Assembly (NCBI GenBank): GCA_022826515.1
Contig: JAJDUT010000013.1
Coordinates: forward strand, 49,990 to 113,989
Length of the DNA stretch: 64,000 nt
From: Candidatus Latescibacterota bacterium
Lineage (GTDB): Bacteria; Latescibacterota; UBA2968; UBA8231
Direction: 5' to 3'
Both the position numbers and the translations under genes were made by a program. Of this stretch, positions 51,593 to 60,191 are shown piece after piece; position 1 is the stretch's first letter, and each line of letters begins with the position of its first letter. Under the pieces are notes generated by a model that was not told the origin of the DNA, did no database searches, and worked only from the letters and a program-made list of their open reading frames with translations.

Positions 51593-54535
51593 CTAGAGCA
51601 TCACTTTCAAGCCAATATCTGCCGTCATACCATAACGTTCTTGCAACGCCGGAAAGCTAGTTTTCTGATTGAGATCAATATCATCCGCGCCTGTAATATT
51701 ATTTAGGTTAAAAAACGCCTGCATTCCAAACCACGGAAGCCGCTGGCTGATCGCGAGATCCCACCGCGTGTACTTGTCCGAGTGAATTCGCTGTTGCAAC
51801 CAGAAGTCGGGTTTCTTGAAAATATTATCTTGGTACAAGGCAGACACTCTGGCTGAGAATCCACGATAATCGAATCCGACTGCTAGATTAAAGATGTCAT
51901 TGGGCTGGTGCAATAAGCGGCTCGTATAAAACGTATCCACCACCGTTCTGTACAGCGTTCCGAGTTCATCATACGATATATCCAATTCCGTTCGCGGATA
52001 ATTTGCTTCCGAAAACACTCGCGTATAGTTGATATTAAAGACCAGATTAGACAGGATACTAGGTAGATACCATGGATGCGTTTGCCAGTCAATTTCAATA
52101 CCTCGAACGTCGGTCGGGTTCGGATTGTTAATAAATGTACTGAAATTATACAGTTGCGTATTCTGCTGGTCGTCTTGTGGCAGATCCGGATACACACTGA
52201 GATCGCTAAGGAATGTTGTTGACGGGAAGATCAAGTCCTCTATGCGTTTTCGAAAAGCATTGACCGTAAACAATCCTACTGCATTTCCATAGATCGACAC
52301 AGCGAGATCAATATTCTCCGACGAAGCCGTCCTTAGCGAATAATTATTGTAAATGATCGTCGCCAGTGACACGTCATACCGTGGGACAATTGCGCTATAG
52401 TCCGGGTAGTTTAATGTATTGGTATAGGCAAAATGAATTTGCAACCACCGTAGCGGCTTGTACCGCGCATGGACCATAGGAAGCAGAAAGCCACGAGAAT
52501 TAGTTGCGGTCGTATCCCTAGCATTGAATGCTATCCCACCGCCGGCATCTGGCAGTTGCACACCGCGATTGCCCGTATAGCTCGTCCTAAGGTTCTGGAA
52601 ACGCATGCCGGGCAGTAGCGTAATCTTTTCGCCTATATTAACCGTGAGCATCCCATAGGCTGCGCTCTTGGCCTCTGATCCATTGTAATCAAAACCGAGA
52701 GATCTATACTCATTCTCTATGAAGCCTATATCTCTTGCTATGGCGATTTCTATAATCTCTTCCATGAAATCAATATTCATCGGGTATGCCAGTGAATAGG
52801 CACCCGCGAGAAAATTTCGATATGAATATGGATCGTCTGTAAATAGAGCTAAGACAACATCGCCATTGTACATGTTCAATTCGGGATACTTTTCGAACAC
52901 TCTTGCGTATAGTTGTCTACCGCCTAGATCGAAATGTACTCCTGCTCTGTCATCGATGTCGTAGGATCGCTTGCGATACTGATAAGAACCGCCAAGCTTG
53001 ACCTTAGATGCAAAAACATCAACAGTCACCAGATCTCTTTCCAGACCCACAGCTCCCGTCAGCGACCGGTCCATAGCAACGTTTTTCGAGCTATTAATCG
53101 TTTTCAGCTTAGCGCCTATCGAGTCAGGTACTCCTGAAGCGGCTATGGTTGAAGGATGTGATTTGGACAAATCGCCTTGGCCAGCATATCCTGCCCTGTC
53201 TTGCAGAAACATGAGTGTGAAATCTTCAGGATTCTGGCTCCTCGAATAGGTATGGGAGAGCTTCAGGTCAATATCAAATAGTGGTACTTCCTGCCGAATA
53301 CTGAGCAGATTAGTGACAGACATTAAATCATTACTAGATCGTCCGCCCGAGTACGTGATATCGTCAATGGCATGTACGAATGACTGCCCTCGACTCAGAG
53401 ATCCGGTCTCCGATGTACTAAAAAAATTGAGAATACCCACTTCGCCCGAATCATGATTGTAATCTACCACAAGAGTCGCGCCATGGCGCTGTTTTTCGCT
53501 GAAGACGTCACTTAGATCGACACTCGTTAGATCGGGAATACCGTCATCTCCGTGCGACTTGTCGTTTAGCACATAATGGGCCGCCAGCCGATTAGCACTC
53601 CGATTGCGCTTTTCAGTGGTGCCCTGTAGGAACAAACCCAGTCGTTGATTTAAGACTCGATGTTCAAGAGAACCAACCAGCCTATAGTCGGCATACGTTC
53701 CTTTCAGATCATTGTAACTTCCTTGTGAGGTAAGGCCAAAGACAGGGCGAGTGCCACTGGTCTTCGCTTTCCGTAAGCCGAAATTTACTACGCCGCCGAT
53801 AACCGCAGCATCCATATCCGGCGTAATCGCCTTTACCACATCAATCCCTCCAAGGATGCTTGAGGATATCATACTGAGATCGGTAGCCCGATCCCCTACT
53901 AATGACGCTTGTTCATTGGGGTTATTAGATACGACGTTACCTGGAAGCTGAACACCGTCTATCGCAATCTGGTTGTACTGTGGTGATAGGCCACGAACAA
54001 CGACTTTGGCCCCTTCACCTCCTTCCCGGATAATCGACACACCGGGAAGTCTTGCTACTGATTCAGCCGCATTTGCATCGGGTAGCTCCTGTATTCGTGC
54101 ACCAGATACAACATTCTTAATCGCCAGCGATGACAGTTGTCGATTTATCGCCTCCGTTTGGCCACTTGCCTGTGCTGTAACAACGACTTCTTCTTCGATG
54201 AGGCTCACTGGATCTAAAGGTAGCTCTAATTCCAGTACTTGATCAACCGTCAGCACTACTTCAAGCTCACGTGTCTCGTAGCCAATATAGGTCGCTCTTA
54301 CCGTGTGGGATCCAACCGGAACATTCCTGATTACAAACTTGCCCTCTATATCACTTGCGCCCCCAATACTCGTGCCAATCAGGATTACATTTGCCCACGG
54401 CAATGGCTCGCTAGTAACCGCATCCAATATGGTCCCACGCACCGTTGCCGACTGCGCGCTAGCCGCACTTGTGGTAAGTACGGCTAGCCACGCCGTCAGC
54501 AAGCCAATATACCTACATCTAGCCTTAATGGTCAT
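51593..54535 (-). CDS. TonB-dependent outer-membrane receptor with carboxypeptidase-regulatory N-terminus
   Basis: 980 residues from ATG 54535 (signal peptide LLTAWLAVLTTSAASAQ). Residues about 28-115 are a CarboxypepD_reg beta-sandwich (VRGTILDAVTSEPLPWANV); the plug follows (IQELPDANAAESVARLPGVS, GLSPQYNQIAIDGVQLPG); the rest is a 22-strand barrel ending with an aromatic/hydrophobic terminal strand (GLKVML). It imports a ligand bound outside, using TonB. Codon usage is visibly more AT-rich than the surrounding genes, indicating transfer. The stop of the upstream beta-helix gene lies 19 nt before the start, so both depend on the upstream poly-C promoter. Confidence 0.9.
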   Translation of the reverse strand: MTIKARCRYIGLLTAWLAVLTTSAASAQSATVRGTILDAVTSEPLPWANVILIGTSIGGASDIEGKFVIRNVPVGSHTVRATYIGYETRELEVVLTVDQVLELELPLDPVSLIEEEVVVTAQASGQTEAINRQLSSLAIKNVVSGARIQELPDANAAESVARLPGVSIIREGGEGAKVVVRGLSPQYNQIAIDGVQLPGNVVSNNPNEQASLVGDRATDLSMISSSILGGIDVVKAITPDMDAAVIGGVVNFGLRKAKTSGTRPVFGLTSQGSYNDLKGTYADYRLVGSLEHRVLNQRLGLFLQGTTEKRNRSANRLAAHYVLNDKSHGDDGIPDLTSVDLSDVFSEKQRHGATLVVDYNHDSGEVGILNFFSTSETGSLSRGQSFVHAIDDITYSGGRSSNDLMSVTNLLSIRQEVPLFDIDLKLSHTYSRSQNPEDFTLMFLQDRAGYAGQGDLSKSHPSTIAASGVPDSIGAKLKTINSSKNVAMDRSLTGAVGLERDLVTVDVFASKVKLGGSYQYRKRSYDIDDRAGVHFDLGGRQLYARVFEKYPELNMYNGDVVLALFTDDPYSYRNFLAGAYSLAYPMNIDFMEEIIEIAIARDIGFIENEYRSLGFDYNGSEAKSAAYGMLTVNIGEKITLLPGMRFQNLRTSYTGNRGVQLPDAGGGIAFNARDTTATNSRGFLLPMVHARYKPLRWLQIHFAYTNTLNYPDYSAIVPRYDVSLATIIYNNYSLRTASSENIDLAVSIYGNAVGLFTVNAFRKRIEDLIFPSTTFLSDLSVYPDLPQDDQQNTQLYNFSTFINNPNPTDVRGIEIDWQTHPWYLPSILSNLVFNINYTRVFSEANYPRTELDISYDELGTLYRTVVDTFYTSRLLHQPNDIFNLAVGFDYRGFSARVSALYQDNIFKKPDFWLQQRIHSDKYTRWDLAISQRLPWFGMQAFFNLNNITGADDIDLNQKTSFPALQERYGMTADIGLKVML

Positions 54536-54554
54536 GCGCCAAGAAGCTACATGA

Positions 54555-56399
54555 CTACTTGAGGAGTAACATTCGCTTCCACAGTGTAAGATCGCCAGCA
54601 TCTAGTGAGTAAAAATATACGCCATTGCTCAAACCAGAGGCATCGAAATGGAATTTGTACGCACCGGCTTCCAGATGCTGATTGACCAAAGTCTTCACCA
54701 ATTGCCCCAAGGTATTGTAAACTTTGAGCGTAACCAACCCCGCTTCAGGCGTCTCGAATCCGATAGTGGTAGATGGGTTAAACGGATTAGGATAGTTTTC
54801 CGCCAAGTGGTAACCGGTTGGCACTTGGCTCGCCAAGTGTTCTACAGCGGTTGCCGCACTCTGATTCAGCCACTGCTCTTTCTGTTCGGGAAACCAGTTC
54901 AAATCCCCCACCGCAAATCCATCGGTACCAGCATGTTGTAATGCCGAATTCGAAAACGCCAAGTTCTCTGGCAAAGGCCATGGAGGTGGATAGTGGACAC
55001 CTTCGCCTCCCGGATCGTAGGACCATCGTGAATTCAGATCAAGCCGTTCATGCACGGTCTTGTCCATATACTCTATCAAGGCGTCCACATGTCCTTCGAT
55101 AGCCGGATCAAACATAGGATCTGCCTCTATATTACCCGCTAGAGTTGACTGAACGCCGATTGCTGGGAACAGATTGTCAAACGTCCATTGCGTGTATTCC
55201 GTAATCCACCTCGGCTTATGCAATCTTCTGGGGAGTATCTGTATTGATCCATCGGGGACCTTGACGCTATCAGTAAGCGTGATGTTAGCGTTATAGGTAT
55301 CGTAATAATCAAACAGTTTCTTGGGCCAGAAATACGCGTTGTTCTGGACATCTATTACGCGCCTCGTTGGATCCAGCATTTCAGCGGTGACCCCTCGATC
55401 CGGATCGATATATACCTCCGGCCCAGGGATAGTCTGGTTCCAAATATCCGTGCTCCACTTACTGACAGAATCCCGTGCCGTAAAGTGGATCAGGCTAGTG
55501 GATGTGGTATCTGGCCAATTGGAGAAACCGGGGTCTTCCAGTACAAACTTCGTCCACCAACCCAAGGAATGTACCGAGTAAAACAGGTTGTTCTTGATGT
55601 GAACATTGGAGCCATGGTGTGCCAAGAAGGGATTAACATGGGTATAAACCAGCGTGTTGTGCTCGAATACCGAATGACGATCGTAGCCCCTCGCCGACCA
55701 TATATACCCATTAACAGCAAAAAACGTGTTGTTAATGACTTTCAGCGTATCCATATGGACCCCTGGGAACGCAATCATGGGTGAACCACCCGCAATCCAC
55801 GCCAGACTGTGATGATTATTGCGAAATACGCAATCCTGCATATCGATCTTGGACCAGTGGCCGGCTATGAGTATGCCAAATCCGCCACCGCTATCAAATA
55901 CAATGTCGCGAAGTCTCAGCGATATCGAATCGGCAGTTAGCGTCATGTAGTTATCCCAGCCTGCAACAACGTTATCGGCTCTCCGGGACAGTAAGTAGAG
56001 ATCATTTATATTGACCTTTCCACCCTTCCCAATCAGGTCAAAGAACTGAGTTGGGGACGAGTCGTCCGGCAGGATTCCGGGAACAATTACGGGAGGTCTG
56101 TTAGCCAATTCATCCGGATCACCGTTTACTTCGGTAGCAATCAGATTTAGGTCACCATTGATCTTCATCGTCTCCGTAAACTGGTATACCGCGCCTCGCT
56201 TGAGTCGGTAGGCACGATCGGGATGGGCTCGCAAACCGTTGGCTAGCGTGTCTGCGTTGATCACGGCATTGATGTTGCCGGCGGGAAGCACTTGGATGTC
56301 AAGCGTATCGGCCATCTGGGCATGCATGGGACTCGGAATGGCGAAGAAGTAGAACACTAAGAGGGCAAGCAGCGATACGTACGTCAGTGCGGTTTTCAT
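54555..56399 (-). CDS. Secreted beta-helix protein with FlgD/Por-type C-terminal sorting domain
   Basis: 614 residues from ATG 56399 (GAGG 8 nt upstream); signal peptide SLLALLVFYFFAIPSPMHAQ. The middle has right-handed parallel beta-helix repeats (about 130-310; DCVFRNNHHSL, KNNLFYSVHSL, NTLVYTHVNPF). The last about 80 residues are a T9SS/FlgD-Ig-like sorting module (YHLAENYPNPFNPSTTIGFE, NTLGQLVKTLV, GLSNGVYFYSL). Such proteins are exported to the surface and may degrade or bind polysaccharide; a polysaccharide lyase-like role is possible, but no catalytic site is clear. It is the first gene after the poly-C promoter. Confidence 0.82.
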   Translation of the reverse strand: MKTALTYVSLLALLVFYFFAIPSPMHAQMADTLDIQVLPAGNINAVINADTLANGLRAHPDRAYRLKRGAVYQFTETMKINGDLNLIATEVNGDPDELANRPPVIVPGILPDDSSPTQFFDLIGKGGKVNINDLYLLSRRADNVVAGWDNYMTLTADSISLRLRDIVFDSGGGFGILIAGHWSKIDMQDCVFRNNHHSLAWIAGGSPMIAFPGVHMDTLKVINNTFFAVNGYIWSARGYDRHSVFEHNTLVYTHVNPFLAHHGSNVHIKNNLFYSVHSLGWWTKFVLEDPGFSNWPDTTSTSLIHFTARDSVSKWSTDIWNQTIPGPEVYIDPDRGVTAEMLDPTRRVIDVQNNAYFWPKKLFDYYDTYNANITLTDSVKVPDGSIQILPRRLHKPRWITEYTQWTFDNLFPAIGVQSTLAGNIEADPMFDPAIEGHVDALIEYMDKTVHERLDLNSRWSYDPGGEGVHYPPPWPLPENLAFSNSALQHAGTDGFAVGDLNWFPEQKEQWLNQSAATAVEHLASQVPTGYHLAENYPNPFNPSTTIGFETPEAGLVTLKVYNTLGQLVKTLVNQHLEAGAYKFHFDASGLSNGVYFYSLDAGDLTLWKRMLLLK

Positions 56400-56479
56400 G
56401 GGTAAGACCTCGTGGTGAATTAGGTGGGAGAGAGCGTGGTCAAAACAAAAGCCTGATCGCGCCGACAAATAGCGGCGGT

Positions 56480-56509
56480 AATGTACAGGGGGGGGGGTAC
56501 GCTTGTCAA
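56480..56509 (-). promoter_or_regulatory. Candidate phase-variable promoter of the beta-helix/TonB receptor pair
   Basis: On the minus strand: perfect TTGACA (56509-56504), an 18-nt spacer, then TACATT (56485-56480). The spacer contains ten consecutive C. The predicted start is near 56473, about 74 nt before ATG 56399. Loss of one C would give the optimal 17-nt spacing. Confidence 0.65.
56488..56497. repeat. Homopolymer G10 (C10 on the minus strand)
   Basis: Ten uninterrupted G on the plus strand, the longest G tract noticed in the window and a slippage-prone sequence. Confidence 0.95.
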
Positions 56510-56511
56510 CT

Positions 56512-56606
56512 CGATTTTTGGTAGTGGGTCACTTTGAAAATTTAAGCCCTTCGATAAAGAGGCAAAATGTCCAAAAAATTTCAAAACAGCCCACTACCCG
56601 ATTTTT
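56512..56606. mobile_element. MITE-like element with 8-bp target-site duplications
   Basis: A 79-bp unit (56520-56598) with imperfect inverted arms of about 24 bp: GGTAGTGGG, four differing bases, TTTGAAA, then an A/T run. It is flanked by identical 8-mers CGATTTTT at 56512-56519 and 56599-56606. It has no coding capacity. This is the architecture of a non-autonomous transposable element; the parent family is not identified. Confidence 0.72.
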
Positions 56607-56850
56607 CTTTTTTTGCCAATCAGATTAACACGGATCTTGAGGTCTCCTCGACGATCTATACGAGGACGACAGGGGTTGACCAAGGACGGGGGAGGCGATA
56701 CCTTACAAAGTCTGGTTGTCTTGGACAAAATGGCGGCGATTTTCTTGCCAGTAAATCGCATCCCATCCATAGCAGCCTATCTTATCCAACTTCATGCAAC
56801 AACGCCCGTCTTAATCGCCCATTTCACTCACAAACAAATACGGAATTGCA

Positions 56851-57879
56851 ATGAACATCCCCGGTACGGACCGTCCCTTCTTCGTCATCGGCGAAAACAT
56901 CCACACCACCCGCGTCGTCTTGCGCAAGGGTAAGCTCATCGGCCCAGACCCCCAAGGCGTCGAATCCGTGCGCTTCCGCGACGCCAACAACAAGCGCCGC
57001 TTCCTCCACATTCCCGAAGCAGTCAAAACAACCCAAGACTACGAGGAAGGCCGCGTCAAACACCTCAAGATCGCCGTGCAACAAGCCATGCTCGGCAACG
57101 CGGATGGCCTCGACTATCTGCGCCGCCAAATACAGCGCCAAGAAGCGGCCGGCACCGATTTCCTCGACTTGAATGTCGATGAGATATCGCTCAAACACGT
57201 AGAGCAACAAGAAGCCATGCGCTGGTTGGTACAGACGGTATCGGCCATGTCGCAGACGCCCTTGGCCATCGACTCTTCTCAGATAGACACCCTCGCCGTC
57301 GGTCTCAAAGCCGGAGCCGACCACCCCCAGCGCCTCCTGCTCAACTCCGCATCTTTAGAGCGACCCGAAGCCCTAGAGCTAGCCAAACGATACAATGCCC
57401 AAGTCATCATTACTGCGGCGGGCGAGTCCGGTATGCCGCAAAGTGCGCAAGAGCGGATCGATCACGCCCGGCAGATGGTAGATAAGGCCCTCGCCTTGGG
57501 GCTGCCGCTCGCCGACTTGTACATCGACCCCTTGATCTTCCCCATCTCGGTTGACGAGCAATTCGGCCACCACGCTTTTGACGCCATCCGCCAATTGCGC
57601 GACGAGTTAGGTGCCGACGTCCACATCACTGGAGGCTTCTCCAACGTCTCCTTCGGCCTGCCCTGCCGCCACTTGATCAACGACGTCTTCCTGCTGCTAG
57701 CCGTCGAAGCCGGAGCCGATAGCGCGATCATGGACCCGACTACTACTTCTCTAGCCGACCTCTTTTCCACCGACCGCCAAGCTCGTCCCTACCAACTCGC
57801 CGAGGATATGCTGCTGGGCCGCGACGAGTACTGCGCCGCCTTCCTCCGCGCCTATCGCAAAGGCGAACTCGCCGCCTAG
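56851..57879 (+). CDS. Pterin-binding (methyltetrahydrofolate:corrinoid) methyltransferase
   Basis: 342 residues. DHPS-like TIM barrel as in AcsE, MtgA, CmuB and MetH domain 2. Seen: GENIHTTRVVLRKG at the start, AGTDFLDLNVDE (about 99-110), PLAIDSSQIDTLAVGLKAG (about 141-159), LLNSASLERPE (about 164-174) and DVHITGGFSNVSFGLP (about 257-272). It would move the methyl group between CH3-corrinoid and THF, the step missing from the operon at 39.4-46 kb. It is not adjacent to a corrinoid gene. Start ATG 56851 lacks a strong Shine-Dalgarno. No CoA- or ACP-related residues are seen. Confidence 0.84.
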   Translation: MNIPGTDRPFFVIGENIHTTRVVLRKGKLIGPDPQGVESVRFRDANNKRRFLHIPEAVKTTQDYEEGRVKHLKIAVQQAMLGNADGLDYLRRQIQRQEAAGTDFLDLNVDEISLKHVEQQEAMRWLVQTVSAMSQTPLAIDSSQIDTLAVGLKAGADHPQRLLLNSASLERPEALELAKRYNAQVIITAAGESGMPQSAQERIDHARQMVDKALALGLPLADLYIDPLIFPISVDEQFGHHAFDAIRQLRDELGADVHITGGFSNVSFGLPCRHLINDVFLLLAVEAGADSAIMDPTTTSLADLFSTDRQARPYQLAEDMLLGRDEYCAAFLRAYRKGELAA

Positions 57880-57979
57880 CGCGTTGGTCATTATTGGCCT
57901 TATCCCATAAATTAAAACTGAGCTTAGAACCGTTTTTTGCCGTCGGCCTGTAGATCGCGAACGGAAAGGAGGGTCAATA

Positions 57980-58909
57980 ATGCGGAACGACAAAATCTGT
58001 ATCTTTGCTGCTCTGCTGTCGTTGGCCCTCACCGCCTGTAGCAAAGAAATATCCCATACCGAATTGGTCGCCGAATTAGTCGCCGACCTGAGTACGGATC
58101 ATATCGTCCACACGTTAGGCGACCAACGCCCGGCCTTTTTGGTCCTCCCTGCCGATCACGACCCCAAGACGCCCATTCCGCTCGTACTAAGCCTGCACGG
58201 CTTCACCAGCCACTTGGCCCAACACGACCGCTATTTTGGTCTCTCAAAGCGGGTGAACGACGATCGCTTCGCCCTCATTATGGCCAACGGCACGCGCGAC
58301 CCCGATGGCAAGCGCTTTTGGAATGCCACGGACTTTTGCTGCGACCTCCACGACACCCAGGTCGATGACGTGAAGTACCTTTCCGGGCTGCTTGAAGAAG
58401 CGGCCACGCACATCGCCGTAGAGCGCATCTTCGCCCTCGGACACTCCAACGGCGGCTTTATGTCCTATCGACTCGCCTGCGAAGGCGTCCCGGGCTTAGT
58501 CGCCATTGCCAGCCTCGCCGGCACTTCCTTTAGCGACCCCTCCCGTTGTGCCTTCGCATCCCCAGTCTCAGTGCTGCAAATCCATGGCACAGCCGACGAG
58601 ATCGTGGCCTACGACGGCAGCACGGGCGAGCAGGAGTACGCCGGCGCACAAGAAGTCGCGCTGCGCTGGGCGGCCCTCGCCCGCTGCGATCTCACCGATC
58701 CAGAAACCCTTCCCCCACTCGACCTAGACCAAGGTATCGACGGCCCCGAGACCGTCCGCACCCGCTACCGCACGGGCTGCCGCCACGACGTCACCATCGA
58801 GTTGTGGACCATAGAGCAGGGCGCGCACATACCGCACTTTGCGCCCGACTTTGGCCAACGCTTGCTCAAGTGGCTGTTCAACGACTCCCGCCCCGACACC
58901 CTATCCTAG
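57980..58909 (+). CDS. LpqC/PHB-depolymerase-like esterase lipoprotein
   Basis: 309 residues. Lipoprotein signal LLSLALTACSKE (lipobox LTAC). Alpha/beta hydrolase core: oxyanion region VLSLHGFTSH (about 71-80), nucleophile motif LGHSNGGFM (about 153-161) and a late ASPVSVLQIHGTADEIVAYD with the Asp, and a terminal GAHIPHF histidine. It resembles esterases of the poly(3-hydroxybutyrate) depolymerase/feruloyl esterase group. Strong AAAGGAGG precedes ATG 57980. A methyl- or feruloyl-esterase releasing methoxylated aromatics would fit the C1 context, but that is speculation. Confidence 0.82.
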   Translation: MRNDKICIFAALLSLALTACSKEISHTELVAELVADLSTDHIVHTLGDQRPAFLVLPADHDPKTPIPLVLSLHGFTSHLAQHDRYFGLSKRVNDDRFALIMANGTRDPDGKRFWNATDFCCDLHDTQVDDVKYLSGLLEEAATHIAVERIFALGHSNGGFMSYRLACEGVPGLVAIASLAGTSFSDPSRCAFASPVSVLQIHGTADEIVAYDGSTGEQEYAGAQEVALRWAALARCDLTDPETLPPLDLDQGIDGPETVRTRYRTGCRHDVTIELWTIEQGAHIPHFAPDFGQRLLKWLFNDSRPDTLS

Positions 58910-58923
58910 ACGGAGACAACCCT

Positions 58924-59913
58924 GTGTCCCTTTTCCTTCAGCGCCTAGACGACCCGCGCCCCCTCTTGTACGACGGTGGTTTTGGCTCCGAGCTTTTCGC
59001 CCGTCAAATCGAACTGACCAACTCCACCCTCGCCATCGAAAGCCATCCAGAGGCCGTCGTCGATATTCATGCCGAATACATCGCCGCAGGTGCCGACTGC
59101 ATTGGCACCAACACCTTTGTCGCCTCTGAGCTGCACCTCGCCATGGCCGGTAAAGACCCGACCCAAGCCGGTGTGCTAGCCCGGCGCGGGGCCGAACTGG
59201 CACAACGCGCTCGGGAGCGCAGCGAGCGCGATGTCTTCATCGCCGGCACCATCGGCCCCTCCCCCGGAGCCATCGAAGCCGACACGGGCAACACGGATTT
59301 CGGCATTGCCAACGACAAGGTCCGCGCCGCGCATCAACGCATCATCGACGCGCTATATGAGGGGGGGGTCGATTTTTTTTCTATTGAGACCCAGTTTTCC
59401 GCCGTCGAAGCGGCCATGGTTTGCGACATCGCCCGCCAGACTGGCCTGCCCATTGCCGTCAACCTCGCGCTCAAATACACGCGGGATCGCAAAAGCAAGC
59501 AGATCGTCTATCGCACCGATTGGGGGCACTCGGTCGGCGACCTGTTGGACATACTCGCCTCGGGCCAATACTCCGGCGGCGATAACCTCCTCGACCACGT
59601 CCACATCGTCGGGGTCAACTGCGGCGCTGAAACCCGGCGCAGCGAGCACACCGGCATGCCGTACGCCCTCCACGGCGCTGAGCAGTTTAAGGCCGCCATG
59701 CAGGAGCGCGGCCTCGACAAGAAGCTGATGACCTATCCCAACGCCGGTATGCCGCAACTCAACAGCGCCCTCCGCACCATCTACTCGCAAAGCCCCGAAG
59801 AAATGGCCGCGTTTATCCCAGACCTAGCGACCGCCGGCGTCCAGATCATCGGCGGCTGCTGTGGCACTACACCGAACCACATCCGCGCCTTTCGCCAGAT
59901 ACTCGACTCATGA
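58924..59913 (+). CDS. Homocysteine S-methyltransferase-family (zinc) methyltransferase
   Basis: 329 residues from GTG 58924 (GGAG about 8 nt upstream). TIM barrel: LLYDGGFGSELF (about 16-27), CIGTNTFVAS (about 59-68), IAGTIGPSPG (about 105-114), then zinc ligands VGVNCGAE (about 231-238) and GGCCGTTPNHI (about 307-317). These are the Cys of MetH-N, BHMT and MmuM enzymes, which take methyl from betaine, S-methylmethionine or a corrinoid and pass it to homocysteine. Contains a run of 8 G followed by 8 T near 59361. It lies 14 nt after the esterase gene; its stop overlaps the next ATG by 4 nt. Confidence 0.88.
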   Translation: MSLFLQRLDDPRPLLYDGGFGSELFARQIELTNSTLAIESHPEAVVDIHAEYIAAGADCIGTNTFVASELHLAMAGKDPTQAGVLARRGAELAQRARERSERDVFIAGTIGPSPGAIEADTGNTDFGIANDKVRAAHQRIIDALYEGGVDFFSIETQFSAVEAAMVCDIARQTGLPIAVNLALKYTRDRKSKQIVYRTDWGHSVGDLLDILASGQYSGGDNLLDHVHIVGVNCGAETRRSEHTGMPYALHGAEQFKAAMQERGLDKKLMTYPNAGMPQLNSALRTIYSQSPEEMAAFIPDLATAGVQIIGGCCGTTPNHIRAFRQILDS

Positions 59914-60191
59914 TTCAATACCAAGTCCTCTACTGGCGCGACATCCCCGTGCAAATCAAGCTCTTCGCCGGCCGCCGACCGAGCTCGCACACCCTACCCG
60001 GCCGCTTCCAATTGGCGATCGACCGCATCGCCATGCAGGAAGGACTAGTGGGCACCGACGCCTATCTAGACCAGTGGCACTGGTCCGCAAAGCAAGAGCG
60101 CGCCGGTACCCCCGAAGACGTGCTACCAGTGCTCTTGCGTGAAACCGAAGAGGAAGGCAACCGCATCCTCGCCGAGTATAAACAATCGTGA
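59910..60191 (+). CDS. Virulence-factor-domain (PF13769-like) protein, 93 aa
   Basis: 93 residues. [20 protein letters not shown] (4-23) and [20 protein letters not shown] (about 32-51) match the small family named 'virulence factor' (PF13769) in proteobacterial genomes, whose molecular role is unknown; in several organisms it neighbours methyltransferase genes. ATG 59910 lies in the stop of the homocysteine-type methyltransferase (ATGA), and its own TGA overlaps the mnmG GTG, so it is translationally coupled on both sides. A role with the methyltransferase is suggested by position only. Confidence 0.75.
   Translation: MIQYQVLYWRDIPVQIKLFAGRRPSSHTLPGRFQLAIDRIAMQEGLVGTDAYLDQWHWSAKQERAGTPEDVLPVLLRETEEEGNRILAEYKQS

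Larger units (their letters stand above)
56400..56850. other. Intergenic region holding a poly-C promoter and a MITE-like element
   Basis: 451 bp between the divergent beta-helix and pterin-methyltransferase genes. It holds the predicted promoter with the C tract (56480-56509) and the inverted-repeat element with flanking duplications (56512-56606). The remaining right half (56607-56850) contains only short frames without a ribosome binding site; I see no gene there and no clear promoter for the methyltransferase gene. Confidence 0.7.

Noticed and set aside
58546..58923. Upstream extension of the homocysteine-type methyltransferase frame
   Set aside because: It overlaps the esterase gene in another frame and is arginine/histidine-rich; GTG 58924 has a ribosome binding site.
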